In this document: positions 15,343 to 23,998 of the stretch, piece by piece
Layout of the letters: every line of letters starts with the position of its first letter
Position numbering within the stretch: position 1 is the first letter of the stretch
NCBI RefSeq assembly: GCF_029952525.1
Contig: NZ_JASAOF010000001.1
Coordinates: 674,505 to 738,504, forward strand
DNA: 64,000 bases
Origin: Saccharopolyspora ipomoeae
GTDB taxonomy: Bacteria; Actinomycetota; Actinomycetes; Mycobacteriales; Pseudonocardiaceae
Direction: 5' to 3'
The notes under the pieces: model-generated
What the model saw: only the letters and a program-made list of their open reading frames with translations
What the model was told of the DNA's origin: nothing
Databases searched by the model: none
Made by a program: the position numbers and the translations under genes

Positions 15343-16615
15343 CGGTGGCCAGAGCCATCGTCACCGCGCCGACCACACCGGTGAGGGCGAAGGCGGCGAA
15401 GCCGAGCTCGGCGTGGCCCGCTGCCAGCAGGGTTCCGCCGAGCCAGGGGCCGAAGACCGCGCCGAAGCGGCCCATCCCGGCGACCCAGCCCAGCGCGGTG
15501 TCGCGGTCGGCGGGATCGTGATGGGCGCCGACCGTCGCGTAGACCATCGTCTGGCCGCTGAACAGCAGCAGCCCGGCGAAGAACACCACGACGTACAGGG
15601 CCGCGACCGGGAGGTGGACGCCCAGCAGGTAGACGAAGACCGAGGTCAGCGCGAACCAGATCACCACGATGCGGCGGGCTCCGACGGCATCGGCGAGGCG
15701 TCCGGCGACGAGCATCCCGACGATGCCACCGACGTTGAGCGCCGTGGAGAACAGCAGCGAATCCCCGGTCTCGTAGCCGAGCTCGCCCATGATCTTCGGC
15801 AGCCACTGCCCCACCCCGTACACCAGCATCAACCCGGCGAACGAGGTGAGCCAGAACAGCAGGGTCGTCGGCCACTGCCTCCCGCGGAACAGCGCCTTGA
15901 GGCTCTCCCACCTGTCGGTGCGCTCCGGCGCGCGGACGACGTCGAGCCCGTGGTCCGCGGCCACCGAGGCCGCGGCCTCGCCGTGCCCCCGACCGGCCAG
16001 GATCGCCGGGGACTCGGGCAGCATCCGGAACGCCACCGGCAGCAGGACCAGAGCCGGAACGGCGCTGACGAGGAAGACCCACCGCCACCCGGCGGATTCG
16101 ACCAGGCCGAGCGCGATCAGCGGTGCGATGGCGCCGCCGGCCTGGTGCGCGGTCATGATGACGCCGGTGGCCAGGGCCTTGCGCGCCCCGGTGGTGAACT
16201 CCATGCCGTAGGCGATGGCGATCGGCAGCAGCGCGCCCAGACCGAACCCGCACAACAACCGGAACAGACCGAAAACCGCTGCGCTGGGCGCGATTCCGCA
16301 TCCGATGGTGGCGACCGTGAACAGCCCGACCGAGGCGAACACGGTCGGGCGACGACCGACCCAGCGCGTGACGGTGCCGGACAGGATCGTGCCCACCAGC
16401 ATGCCGAAGGTGGTGTAGCTGCCGATGTTGCCCGCCAGAGCGTCGGTGAGGCCGAGGTGACCTCCGTCGATCATGTCGGGCAGCACGGATCCGTAGATGA
16501 ACGTGTCGATTCCGTCGAGCAGCACCAGCGCCCAGCACACGGCGACGACGACCACGCGCCGTCGTGCCGCGACCGGGGACGCCGTCAGCTCCGGTGATGA
16601 CGGGGCCTGCGACAT
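15296..16615 (-). CDS. MFS transporter, aromatic acid:H+ symporter (AAHS-like)
   Basis: A 439-residue, 12-helix transporter. It has LLDGIDTFIYGSVLP in helix 1 (DGxD family signature), the RWVGRRPTVFASVGLF loop 2-3 motif, and AYGMEFTTGARKALATGV in the middle. AAHS relatives import protocatechuate, 4-hydroxybenzoate, gallate and similar acids. It starts at ATG 16615, 8 bp after the extradiol dioxygenase stop, and belongs to the same minus-strand operon as the ring-cleavage and 4-oxalomesaconate genes, which supports uptake of an aromatic carboxylate. Confidence 0.88.
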   Translation of the reverse strand: MSQAPSSPELTASPVAARRRVVVVAVCWALVLLDGIDTFIYGSVLPDMIDGGHLGLTDALAGNIGSYTTFGMLVGTILSGTVTRWVGRRPTVFASVGLFTVATIGCGIAPSAAVFGLFRLLCGFGLGALLPIAIAYGMEFTTGARKALATGVIMTAHQAGGAIAPLIALGLVESAGWRWVFLVSAVPALVLLPVAFRMLPESPAILAGRGHGEAAASVAADHGLDVVRAPERTDRWESLKALFRGRQWPTTLLFWLTSFAGLMLVYGVGQWLPKIMGELGYETGDSLLFSTALNVGGIVGMLVAGRLADAVGARRIVVIWFALTSVFVYLLGVHLPVAALYVVVFFAGLLLFSGQTMVYATVGAHHDPADRDTALGWVAGMGRFGAVFGPWLGGTLLAAGHAELGFAAFALTGVVGAVTMALATVTIRVLRPASAGTGG

Positions 16616-16623
16616 GGTGGCTC

Positions 16624-17622
16624 CTAGTCGACGGTGGGGGTTCCGTGGGTGTGGAAGGACTCGATGGTCTGCAGGCCCCAGGCCTGGCCCTTCTTGCGCT
16701 CGGCCTCGGTCCAGGTGACCAGCGGCCAGTCGGGCGCCAGCACCAGCCGGGTCAGCGGGTTGCACAGCTCGACGCGGTTGCCGCCGGGCTCGTAGACGTA
16801 CAGGAAGAAGGTCTGCTGGATGGCGTGCTTGTGCGGCCCGGTCTCGATGAACACCCCGGTGTCGACGGCCAGGTCGGCGGCGCGCAGCACGTCCTCGCGG
16901 CTGTCGGTGGCGAAGGCCAGGTGGTGCAGGCGGCCGCTCGACCCGGTCCAGTCCTCGGTGTGGACGAGGTCGTAGGACTTCTGCGTGAAGGTCTGCCAGC
17001 GACCCGCGATCCGGCCGGAGTCGAGCCGGATCTGCTCGGTGGGCCGGGCCCCGAGCGCGTCGATGAGGAACCCGCTGGACTCCTCGACGTCGGCGGCCAG
17101 GTAGTTGATGTGGTCGAGCCGCCGGACACCGACGCCGCGCCCGGGCTTGGCCTCCGGCTGGTTCTTCAACGCGGGCGCGGAAGGTGCTTCGTACCAGTCG
17201 GTTTCGTAGTAGAGCGCGATCTCGTGGCCGTCCGGGTCGGCGGTGACCCACAGCGGCCCGACACCCGGTTCGTCACGCACCCACCGCCCGCTCGCGCCGG
17301 TGGCCTCCACGGCGGCCTTGCGGCGTTCGAGCGCTTCGGGCGAGGAGCAGCGCAGCGCGGTGCGGCCGATACCGGCCTTCTCGCGGCCGGTGACGATCAG
17401 GCTGTGGTGCTCGTAGTCGTCCCAGGTCCGCAGGTAGGTGTGCTCGCCGTCGCGCTCGACGACGCTGAGGCCGAGGAAGTCGGTGAAGAACGCGACGGTG
17501 TCCTGCGGGCACGGCGTGAACAGCTGCGCGTGGCCGAGGTGGGCGACGTCGCCGAGCGGCGGGCGCGTGGGTGCGTCGGCGACCATGCGCTTGAGGCTGG
17601 AGAGGTTCTCCGGAACTGTCAT
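16624..17622 (-). CDS. Type I extradiol (VOC) ring-cleavage dioxygenase
   Basis: A 332-residue protein of two vicinal-oxygen-chelate modules. The N-terminal module starts DVAHLGHAQLFTP; the C-terminal catalytic module shows VRRLDHINYLAADVE (first His), GRLHHLAFATDSRED (second His) and PGGNRVELCNP (Glu), the usual Fe(II) triad. It should cleave a catechol next to the hydroxyls. It lies between two transporters in an operon with LigI/LigK/LigJ/GalD-like genes. In characterised protocatechuate/gallate 4,5-pathways the ring-cleavage enzyme is an unrelated type II LigAB/DesB protein, so a VOC enzyme in this place is unusual. Confidence 0.9.
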   Translation of the reverse strand: MTVPENLSSLKRMVADAPTRPPLGDVAHLGHAQLFTPCPQDTVAFFTDFLGLSVVERDGEHTYLRTWDDYEHHSLIVTGREKAGIGRTALRCSSPEALERRKAAVEATGASGRWVRDEPGVGPLWVTADPDGHEIALYYETDWYEAPSAPALKNQPEAKPGRGVGVRRLDHINYLAADVEESSGFLIDALGARPTEQIRLDSGRIAGRWQTFTQKSYDLVHTEDWTGSSGRLHHLAFATDSREDVLRAADLAVDTGVFIETGPHKHAIQQTFFLYVYEPGGNRVELCNPLTRLVLAPDWPLVTWTEAERKKGQAWGLQTIESFHTHGTPTVD

Positions 17623-17631
17623 GGGATCTCC

Positions 17632-18978
17632 TCACACGGGTTCGGGGGTCTGCAGCCGGAGCTTGCGGGTGGCGGGGCCGAAGATCGCGAGGGCGAGGGC
17701 GCCGACGATCCAGGTGCCCGCGATGAAGTAGAAGACCGTCATGTAGCCGAAACCGCTGTAGAGGGCGGCGATGATGAGCGGTCCGGCGGCGTTGGACAAC
17801 CGGCCGATGCCGTAGGAGATGGAGGTGCCCAGCGAGCGACCGCGGGTGTCGAACAGCTCCGGCGAGTAGGCGTAGGCCAGGGCCGTGTAGCCGCGCTCGA
17901 ACAGGTTCACCATGAAGCCGAACACGACGACCATCACCGGCACGAACGTCAGCCCGTACAGCAGTCCGGAACCGGCGATGATCAGGCCGAACACCACCAG
18001 GCACCACTTGCGCTCGAAGCGGTCGGTGACCTGCGCGGCCAGGAACGACCCGAGCGGCGCGCCGACGGTGGTCAGAGCGACGAAGAAGATGGAGTCCTCG
18101 ACGCTGACGCCCTCGGCGGCCAGCAGCGTCGGCGCCCACGAGGAGAACCCGAAGAAGCCGATGGTCTGCGTGATCCACAGGACCGACAGCAGGATCGTCG
18201 GGAACAGGAACCGCTTGTCCTTGAGCATCCCCAGGCTCGGCTTGGCGGCCGGTTCCGCCGCGACCGGTTCCGCGGCGGCGGGCAGCTCACCGTGCTCGGC
18301 GGTGGCCCGGGCCTCCAGGTCTCGCAGCACGGTCTCGGCCTCGTCGTGGCGGCCACGGGCCTCCAGCCACTGCGGCGATTCGGCGAGCCCGCGCAGGAAC
18401 AGCAGGAACAGCACGCCCAGCGCGCCCCACAGGTACACCAGGCGCCAGGTCTGCTCGCCGAGCGGCACCACCAGGGACGCGATGAGGTTGGTGGCGGGCG
18501 TGCCGCAGATCCCGATCATGATCACGTAGGCCTGGTACTTGCCGCGCTGCGCGCGCGGGAACACCTCGTTGAGGTAGACCACCGCCACCACGGTCATCGC
18601 CGACAGGCCCGCGCTGGTCAGCACGCGGAACACGCCCATCGACAGCATGTCCCAGGCGAACACGGTGGCCAGCGACCACACCGAGAACCACACGGTCGTC
18701 AGCGTCAGGGTGCGCTTGCGGCCGAGCCGGTCGGCGAGGCCGCCGGCCACCACCGAGCCGAGGAACATGCCCACGAACGACAGCGAGGTCACGTAGGCGA
18801 TGTGGCTGACGTCGGACCCCCACAGCACGCGCACCTTGGGCGCGGTGATGGCGAAGGTGTTGATGTCGGCGAACTCGAAGAAGTAGGCGAACGCCAGCGC
18901 GGCGATCGTGGTCTTGTGGAACTTCGAGATCGGCAACCGGTCGAGCCGGTTGGCCGAGTTCGTAGCGGAGTGCGGCAC
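17632..18978 (-). CDS. MFS transporter, probable aromatic/organic acid importer
   Basis: A 448-residue, 12-helix permease. It has FAYFFEFADINTFAITAP in helix 1, GGLADRLGRKRTLTLT in loop 2-3, an Ala/Pro/Glu-rich central loop (EHGELPAAAEPVAAEPAAKP) and DRFERKWCLVV in loop 8-9. It resembles metabolite:H+ and sugar-porter branches of the superfamily more than AAHS. GTG 18978 is the start, after CAGGAGACC. A second transporter in the same operon suggests two substrates or import/export division. Substrate assignment rests on context only. Confidence 0.85.
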   Translation of the reverse strand: MPHSATNSANRLDRLPISKFHKTTIAALAFAYFFEFADINTFAITAPKVRVLWGSDVSHIAYVTSLSFVGMFLGSVVAGGLADRLGRKRTLTLTTVWFSVWSLATVFAWDMLSMGVFRVLTSAGLSAMTVVAVVYLNEVFPRAQRGKYQAYVIMIGICGTPATNLIASLVVPLGEQTWRLVYLWGALGVLFLLFLRGLAESPQWLEARGRHDEAETVLRDLEARATAEHGELPAAAEPVAAEPAAKPSLGMLKDKRFLFPTILLSVLWITQTIGFFGFSSWAPTLLAAEGVSVEDSIFFVALTTVGAPLGSFLAAQVTDRFERKWCLVVFGLIIAGSGLLYGLTFVPVMVVVFGFMVNLFERGYTALAYAYSPELFDTRGRSLGTSISYGIGRLSNAAGPLIIAALYSGFGYMTVFYFIAGTWIVGALALAIFGPATRKLRLQTPEPV

Positions 18979-19007
18979 TGCGGTCTCCTGGGGGAAGGGG
19001 GCGTCGC

Positions 19008-19919
19008 TCAGGCCTCGTCGGGCCAGTACAGGCGCATCGGGTTGTCCACGAGCAGCGCCCGTTGCTGCTCGGCGGTGACGGCGATGTGCCGGACGTGGTC
19101 CAGCAGCAGCCCGTCGTCGGGCATGTGGTCGGTGAGGTTGGGGTGCGGCCAGTCGGTGCCCCACAGCACGCGGTCGGTGAAGGTCTCCACGACGCGGCGG
19201 GCGAAGGGCACGACGTCGGTGTAGGCGTGCTGCTCGCCGTCGAGCGCGGGTGGCCCGGTCCGGGTGAGGCGCTCGGGGCAGGAGACCTTGACCCAGGCGC
19301 CGGTGTCGGCGACGAAGTCGAGGAATCCGGCGAACTCGGGGTCGTCCAGGTCCCGGCCGACGTCGGGGCGGCCCATGTGGTCGATCACCAGCGTCACCGG
19401 CAGCGAGGCGAAGAAGGCCCGCAGCTCGGGCAGGTCGGGGGCCTCGAAGTAGAGGACGACGTGCCAGCCCAGCGAGGCGATCCTGGCGGCGATGGTCTGC
19501 AGCGCCTCGGTGGGCGCGGCGTCGACGAGCCGCTTGACGAAGTTGAACCGCACGCCCCGGACCCCGGCCGCGTGCAGGCGTTCCAATTCCTGCTCGCTGA
19601 CGTCGGCGTCCACCGTGGCCACTCCGCGCGCCCGGCCGCCGGAGGATTCCAGGGCGTCGACCAGGGCGCTGTTGTCGCTGCCGTGGCAGGTGGCCTGCAC
19701 GATGACGTTGCGGGACAGGCCGAGGTGGTCGCGCAGCGCGAACAGCTGCTCCTTGCCCGCGTCGACCGGCGTGTACTTGCGCTCGGGCGCGAACGGGAAC
19801 CGCGCGGCCGGGCCGAAGACGTGGCAGTGCGCGTCGACGGCTCCGGCGGGCGCGGTGAAGGCGGGCGCGCTCGGGTTCGGGTGGAAGGGCAGCCAGCCCG
19901 GGGTCACGTCAGTCGACAT
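19008..19919 (-). CDS. ligI: Amidohydrolase, 2-pyrone-4,6-dicarboxylate lactonase (LigI)-like
   Basis: A 303-residue TIM-barrel hydrolase. It has [20 protein letters not shown] and [12 protein letters not shown] at the N-terminus, a pattern typical of LigI, where substrate carboxylates are bound by Arg and Tyr. Further on are [23 protein letters not shown] and the late [11 protein letters not shown] with the catalytic Asp. LigI opens PDC to 4-oxalomesaconate without needing a tightly bound metal. The gene overlaps the aldolase gene by 11 nt in the same operon as hydratase and tautomerase, which makes the pathway assignment strong. Confidence 0.85.
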   Translation of the reverse strand: MSTDVTPGWLPFHPNPSAPAFTAPAGAVDAHCHVFGPAARFPFAPERKYTPVDAGKEQLFALRDHLGLSRNVIVQATCHGSDNSALVDALESSGGRARGVATVDADVSEQELERLHAAGVRGVRFNFVKRLVDAAPTEALQTIAARIASLGWHVVLYFEAPDLPELRAFFASLPVTLVIDHMGRPDVGRDLDDPEFAGFLDFVADTGAWVKVSCPERLTRTGPPALDGEQHAYTDVVPFARRVVETFTDRVLWGTDWPHPNLTDHMPDDGLLLDHVRHIAVTAEQQRALLVDNPMRLYWPDEA

Positions 19920-20592
19920 AGGTCAGTCCCGCCTCGGCCAGCTTGGGGCGCATCCCGTAGAGGTCCAGGCCGAGCTCGCCCGCCTGGAACTTCTCCCGCT
20001 TGCCGGCCTCGTTCGCCTCGCGCTCGGCGGCGGCCTCGGCGACCTCGGCGGCCTTCGCGGCGGGCACCACGACCACGCCGTCGCTGTCGGCCACGATGAC
20101 ATCACCCGGGTTGACCTGCGCGTTGGCGACCACGACCGGCACGTTCACCGAGCCGAGGGTGGCCTTGACGGTGCCCTTGGCGCTGATCGCGCGGGAGAAC
20201 ACCGGGAAGTCCATCTCGCGCAGGTCGTCGACGTCGCGGCACCCGCCGTCGATGATCAGCCCGCGCGCGCCCCGGGCCCGCAGCGAGGTGGCCAGCAGCT
20301 CGCCGAAGAACCCGTCGGAGGATTCGGTGGTGCACCCGGCGACGACCACGTCGCCGTCGCGCACCTGCTCGGCGGCGACGTGCAGCATCCAGTTGTCGCC
20401 CGGCTGCAGCAGGACGGTGACGGCGGTGCCGCAGACCTTCGCGCCCTGGTAGACGGGCCGGATGTGGGGGCGCATCAGGCCGATCCGGCCCATCGCCTCG
20501 TGCACCGTGGCCACGCCGAAGCGCGACAGGGCCTCGACGGCCTCGCGGTCGGCGCGCTGCACGGCGGTGTGGACGACTCCGATTTCCTGCAC
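19909..20592 (-). CDS. ligK: 4-carboxy-4-hydroxy-2-oxoadipate aldolase (LigK/GalC), RraA-like fold
   Basis: A 227-residue protein with [58 protein letters not shown] (metal/pyruvate loop) and [19 protein letters not shown]. The GGxRD-type Arg-Asp motif (GGCRDVDD) binds the divalent metal and substrate. The enzyme splits 4-carboxy-4-hydroxy-2-oxoadipate into pyruvate and oxaloacetate, and often also decarboxylates oxaloacetate. It is distinguished from plain RraA proteins by the C-terminal extension [16 protein letters not shown], typical of class II CHA aldolases, and by its neighbours. Confidence 0.9.
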   Translation of the reverse strand: MQEIGVVHTAVQRADREAVEALSRFGVATVHEAMGRIGLMRPHIRPVYQGAKVCGTAVTVLLQPGDNWMLHVAAEQVRDGDVVVAGCTTESSDGFFGELLATSLRARGARGLIIDGGCRDVDDLREMDFPVFSRAISAKGTVKATLGSVNVPVVVANAQVNPGDVIVADSDGVVVVPAAKAAEVAEAAAEREANEAGKREKFQAGELGLDLYGMRPKLAEAGLTYVD

Positions 20593-20620
20593 TGCGAATT
20601 CCCTTCAGCGGTGATGAGTT

Positions 20621-21643
20621 TCAGCGACCCTGGGCGGTGAGCAGCGCGTCCAGGCGGGGGTAGGCGCGGCGGGCGTTCCCCTCCTCGACGGCGGCGAGGT
20701 CGGCGGCGGACAGCCCGGCGTTCTCGACGTAGCGGCGGGTGTCGTCGAAGTGGTGGCCGGTGCGCGGGTCGACGCCGCGCACGGCGCCGATCATCTCCGA
20801 GGCGAACAGCACCGACGAGTGCGGAACGACGTCGAGCAGCAGGTCGATGCCGGGCTGGTGGTAGACGCAGGTGTCGAAGAAGACGTTGCCCAGCAGCGCT
20901 TCCTCGGGTTCGGGCTTGCCCAGCGCCTGCGCGAGCCCGCGAAAACGCCCCCAGTGGTAGGGAACCGCGCCGCCGCCGTGCGGGATGACCAGCCGCAGCT
21001 CGGGGAAGTCGGCGAACAGGTCCCCCTGCAGCAGCTGCATGAACGCGGTGGTGTCGGCGTTGAGGTAGTGCGCGCCGGTGGTGTGGAAGGCCGGGTTGCA
21101 GCTGGTCGAGACGTGCACCATCGCGGGCAGGTCGAGCTCGACGAGCTTCTCCCACACCGGGTACCAGTGTCGGTCGGTCAGCGGCGGCGACGTCCAGTGC
21201 CCGCCGGAGGGGTCGGGGTTGATGTTGACCGCGACCGCCCCGAGCTCGGCGACCCGCTCGATCTCCCCGAGCACGGTGGCCGGGTCGACGCCGGGCGATT
21301 GCGGCAGCATCGCGCCGAAGGCGAAGCGGCGCGGGTAGAGCTCGGCGACCCGGTGGCACAGGTCGTTGCAGATCCGGGCCCACGTCGAGGAGGTCTCGTA
21401 GTCGCCGATGTGGTGGGCCATGAACGAGGCGCGCGGCGAGAACACGGTGACGTCGATGCCGCGCTCGTCCATCTGCTTGAGCTGCTGGGTCTCCAGCGAC
21501 TCGCGGATCTCGTCGTCGCTGATGACCGGCCCGGCCGGGTCCGGCCGCCGCGCCGGGTCGTCGAGCCCGGCGACCTGCGCGTCGCGCCAGCGACCGAGCG
21601 GCTCGGGCGCGGTGGTGTAGTGACCGTGCACGTCGATGATCAC
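20621..21643 (-). CDS. ligJ: 4-oxalomesaconate hydratase (LigJ), amidohydrolase family
   Basis: A 340-residue amidohydrolase-fold protein. It starts VIIDVHGHYTTAPEPLG (metal HxH), has QQLKQMDERGIDVTVFSPRA, VNINPDPSGGHWTSPPLTD, LRLVIPHGGGAVPYHWGRF (His-Gly-Gly-Gly, typical of LigJ) and LLFASEMIGAVRGVDP. LigJ adds water to 4-oxalomesaconate, giving 4-carboxy-4-hydroxy-2-oxoadipate for the aldolase. GTG 21643 is the start, with AAGGAG upstream. The aldolase gene begins 29 bp downstream, and the tautomerase gene lies upstream, so order follows the pathway. Confidence 0.9.
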   Translation of the reverse strand: MIIDVHGHYTTAPEPLGRWRDAQVAGLDDPARRPDPAGPVISDDEIRESLETQQLKQMDERGIDVTVFSPRASFMAHHIGDYETSSTWARICNDLCHRVAELYPRRFAFGAMLPQSPGVDPATVLGEIERVAELGAVAVNINPDPSGGHWTSPPLTDRHWYPVWEKLVELDLPAMVHVSTSCNPAFHTTGAHYLNADTTAFMQLLQGDLFADFPELRLVIPHGGGAVPYHWGRFRGLAQALGKPEPEEALLGNVFFDTCVYHQPGIDLLLDVVPHSSVLFASEMIGAVRGVDPRTGHHFDDTRRYVENAGLSAADLAAVEEGNARRAYPRLDALLTAQGR

Positions 21644-21755
21644 GCGAAGCGCTCCTTCTCGAACTTCGAAAACCACTGATGTTTCCCGATTTCCATCGGT
21701 TCCTCGGCCTTCGGCGACACTCCGGGGATCGATCCTCTTCCCGGGTTCCGCCGTT

Positions 21756-21797
21756 CCGGTGGGGGCGAAGTTCTCATGAGGACTTCGCCCCCTCCGG
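21756..21797. repeat. TTTTCATGAAAA-family palindrome at the galD stop codon
   Basis: Arms GGGGGCGAAGT (21761-21771) and its complement (21782-21792), extended by CCGG/CCGG outside one mismatch, around TCTCATGAGG. The galD stop codon (21774-21776) lies in the loop, so the last codons are made of repeat sequence. It could be an intercistronic attenuator or processing site between galD and ligJ. Confidence 0.7.
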
Positions 21798-22904
21798 AAC
21801 GAAGACGTCTCCGGCCATCAGCAGCCGCGCGGTGCGCAGCAGCGCCGAGCGCACGACCCGCTGCGGGTCGTCGGGGTCGAGCCCGAGGGTCACGCTGAAC
21901 TCGCCGGTCGGGTGCTCGACGGACACGGTGGGCTCGGTCCCGGTGATGCCGCGGGCGACGTCGTGGGCGACGCTGCCCTCCAGCACGCAGGCGGTGGCGG
22001 CGGTGACGGCGGCCAGCACGCCGATGGACTGGTGCGCGACGCGGGGGATGAGGCTGCGGGTGCTGATGCTGCCGCCGCGCGCGGGCGGGGCCACCAGCGT
22101 CATCTTCGGGTAGTTCCTGTCGCCGACGTCGCCGAGCCCCATCGCGTGCCCGCACACCAGGCGCAGCGCCTCGACGCGGGCCTTGAGCTCCTCGTCTGCG
22201 TCGATCTCGGCGGGCGTCTCGTAACCGGTGGCGCCGAGCCGCTCGGCGGCGACGATCACCAGCGGCTGGCCGTTGTCGATGAGCGTCACCTCGACGGCCC
22301 CGAGCCCGTCGACCTCGACGGTGTCGCGGACCCGACCGGTGGGCAGCAGCGATCCGGCGACCGACCCGGCGGTGTCGAGGAAGCCGATCTCGATCGGCGC
22401 CGCGGTGCCGGGAACCCCGTCGATGCGGGCCTGACCTGCGTAGTCGACGTGCCGGGTGCCGTCGGCTCCCGCGGGGGTGCGGACCGTGATCTCGGCGATC
22501 ATGCCGGTGTTGCGGGTGAGCACGCGGGCGGTGGTGGTCTCGCCGGCGGGCTCGACGATGCCGGTTTCGAGGGCGAAGGGCAGCACCGCGGCGAGCATGT
22601 TGCCGCAGTTGGCGGTGACGTCGACGGTCTCGCCGCCGGGCTGGATCTGCCCGAAGGTCCACTCGACGTCGACTCCGGGCCGGGTGCCGGGGGCGACGAT
22701 GCCGACCTTGCTGGTCAGCGGGTGGGCGCCGCCGATGCCGTCGATCTGGCGCTCGTCGGGCGAGCCGAGCGCGGCCAGCAGGACGGCGTCGCGGGCGGCG
22801 TCGTCGGCGGGCAGGGCGCGCTCGTCGAAGAACGGCCCTCGCGAGGTGCCCCCTCTCATGAGCAGGCACGGGATCGCGGTCTGCGAACCGGCGTCGACGG
22901 GCAT
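21774..22904 (-). CDS. galD: 4-oxalomesaconate tautomerase (GalD), PrpF family
   Basis: A 376-residue protein of the diaminopimelate-epimerase fold, PrpF/AcnD-accessory type: AIPCLLMRGGTSRGPFFDE (with the catalytic-region Gly-Thr-Ser), GIGGAHPLTSKVGIV, DVTANCGNMLAAVLPFA (Cys of the proton-transfer pair), VTLIDNGQPLVIV and SISTRSLIPRVAHQSIG. GalD interconverts keto and enol 4-oxalomesaconate in gallate catabolism. It is the first gene of the minus-strand aromatic operon; the palindrome AGGATTGTTCACAATCCT lies 49 bp upstream. The final residues PEGAKSS come from a repeat element. Confidence 0.88.
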   Translation of the reverse strand: MPVDAGSQTAIPCLLMRGGTSRGPFFDERALPADDAARDAVLLAALGSPDERQIDGIGGAHPLTSKVGIVAPGTRPGVDVEWTFGQIQPGGETVDVTANCGNMLAAVLPFALETGIVEPAGETTTARVLTRNTGMIAEITVRTPAGADGTRHVDYAGQARIDGVPGTAAPIEIGFLDTAGSVAGSLLPTGRVRDTVEVDGLGAVEVTLIDNGQPLVIVAAERLGATGYETPAEIDADEELKARVEALRLVCGHAMGLGDVGDRNYPKMTLVAPPARGGSISTRSLIPRVAHQSIGVLAAVTAATACVLEGSVAHDVARGITGTEPTVSVEHPTGEFSVTLGLDPDDPQRVVRSALLRTARLLMAGDVFVPEGAKSS

Positions 22905-22952
22905 CGGTGCTCCTCACTCAGGTCGGTGTGCCAGCGAACCTAAACGATGGAC

Positions 22953-22970
22953 AGGATTGTTCACAATCCT
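22953..22970. promoter_or_regulatory. Candidate GntR operator upstream of galD operon
   Basis: AGGATTGTTCACAATCCT is a perfect 8-bp inverted repeat around TC. Its ATTGTNNACAA core is the same as in the GATTGTGCACAAC boxes beside the GntR gene at 12 kb. No other regulator gene adjoins the operon. Confidence 0.65.
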
Positions 22971-23056
22971 TTCGACAAAATTCAGCGCGGATATTGCGCA
23001 CCACTTCTGAGCAGCCGCGACCCACCGGCCGCGCCAGGGCGGCTACCGTTCAGGGG

Positions 23057-23998
23057 ATGCGTGCTCAGGAGAAGCGAGCCGTCGAGGCGGTCACCGACCA
23101 CCTCGCGGGCCTCGATCGCGCGCCCGACGCGCTGTCCCTGGCGCAGGTCATCGGCACCGCGCTCGGCGCGACCGGCTGCGCGTTCACCATCGCCGGCCGA
23201 CGCCACCAGTGGGGCAACGGCGCCGAGCGGTGGCACACCCAGCCCGTCTCCTGCGACGGCGAGGAGCAGGCGCTGCTCTCCGTCGCCCCGGAATCGGCCG
23301 GACCCGTCGACGCCCTGGCCGCCGCGCTCGGACCGCCGCTGCTGGCGATGCGGCTGGCCGCCGAGACCGACCGGCTGCGCCGCGACGGCGACGCCGCCGC
23401 CCGCGAACTCGTCGACGACCGATGGCGCACCACCGTCGAGATGGAGCAGGAGCGGCGGAGCCTGGAGCGCGACCTGCACGACGGCGCGCAGCACCACCTG
23501 GTCGCGCTGAAGATGTCGATGGCGCTGGTCGAGCACACCGGAGCCACCGAGGAACGGCTCGCCCAGCTGGAGTCCAAACTGGACGCCGCCGAGAAGGCGC
23601 TCACCGACACCGCCGCCGGCATCCTGCCGATCCCGCTGTCCACCGAGGGCCTCGCGGGCGCGCTGGCCGCCGAGCTCGCCGCGCACAGCGACGTCACCCT
23701 GGACACCACGGGTTTTCGCCGCCGCTACCCGCCGCTGGTCGAGTCCACTGTGTACTTCGCGTGCCTGGAAGCGGTGAACAACGCCCACAAGCACGCCCCC
23801 GGCGCGGCAATCGCGGTCGTCGTCCGCGACACCGCCCGCGGCCTGGAGTTCGGCGTCTCCGACGACGGCCCCGGATTCGCCGCGACCCACGCCCGCCTGC
23901 CGAACCTCTCAGCCCGCATGGCCACCGTCGGCGGCACGATCGACATCCGATCAAGCCCCGGTCAGGGCACCACGATCACCGGTTGCGTTCCCCGCTGA
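23057..23998 (+). CDS. NarL-type sensor histidine kinase (HisKA_3), apparently intact
   Basis: A 313-residue soluble kinase with no membrane helix. An N-terminal GAF-like region (residues 1-105) is followed by a coiled coil and the HisKA_3 dimerisation helix QERRSLERDLHDGAQHHLVA, with phospho-acceptor His141. The ATPase domain has CLEAVNNAHKHAPGA (N box), GVSDDGPGF (G1) and SPGQGTTITG (G2). It should phosphorylate a NarL-type regulator such as the one at 25802. ATG 23057 is preceded by CAGGGG. The gene is convergent with the degenerate kinase gene and their ends overlap by 23 bp. Confidence 0.9.
   Translation: MRAQEKRAVEAVTDHLAGLDRAPDALSLAQVIGTALGATGCAFTIAGRRHQWGNGAERWHTQPVSCDGEEQALLSVAPESAGPVDALAAALGPPLLAMRLAAETDRLRRDGDAAARELVDDRWRTTVEMEQERRSLERDLHDGAQHHLVALKMSMALVEHTGATEERLAQLESKLDAAEKALTDTAAGILPIPLSTEGLAGALAAELAAHSDVTLDTTGFRRRYPPLVESTVYFACLEAVNNAHKHAPGAAIAVVVRDTARGLEFGVSDDGPGFAATHARLPNLSARMATVGGTIDIRSSPGQGTTITGCVPR

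Noticed and set aside
16564..19224. An 886-codon open frame on the plus strand across the aromatic operon
   Set aside because: Low-complexity Gly/Val/Arg/His composition and no motif; the minus strand has three recognisable genes there.
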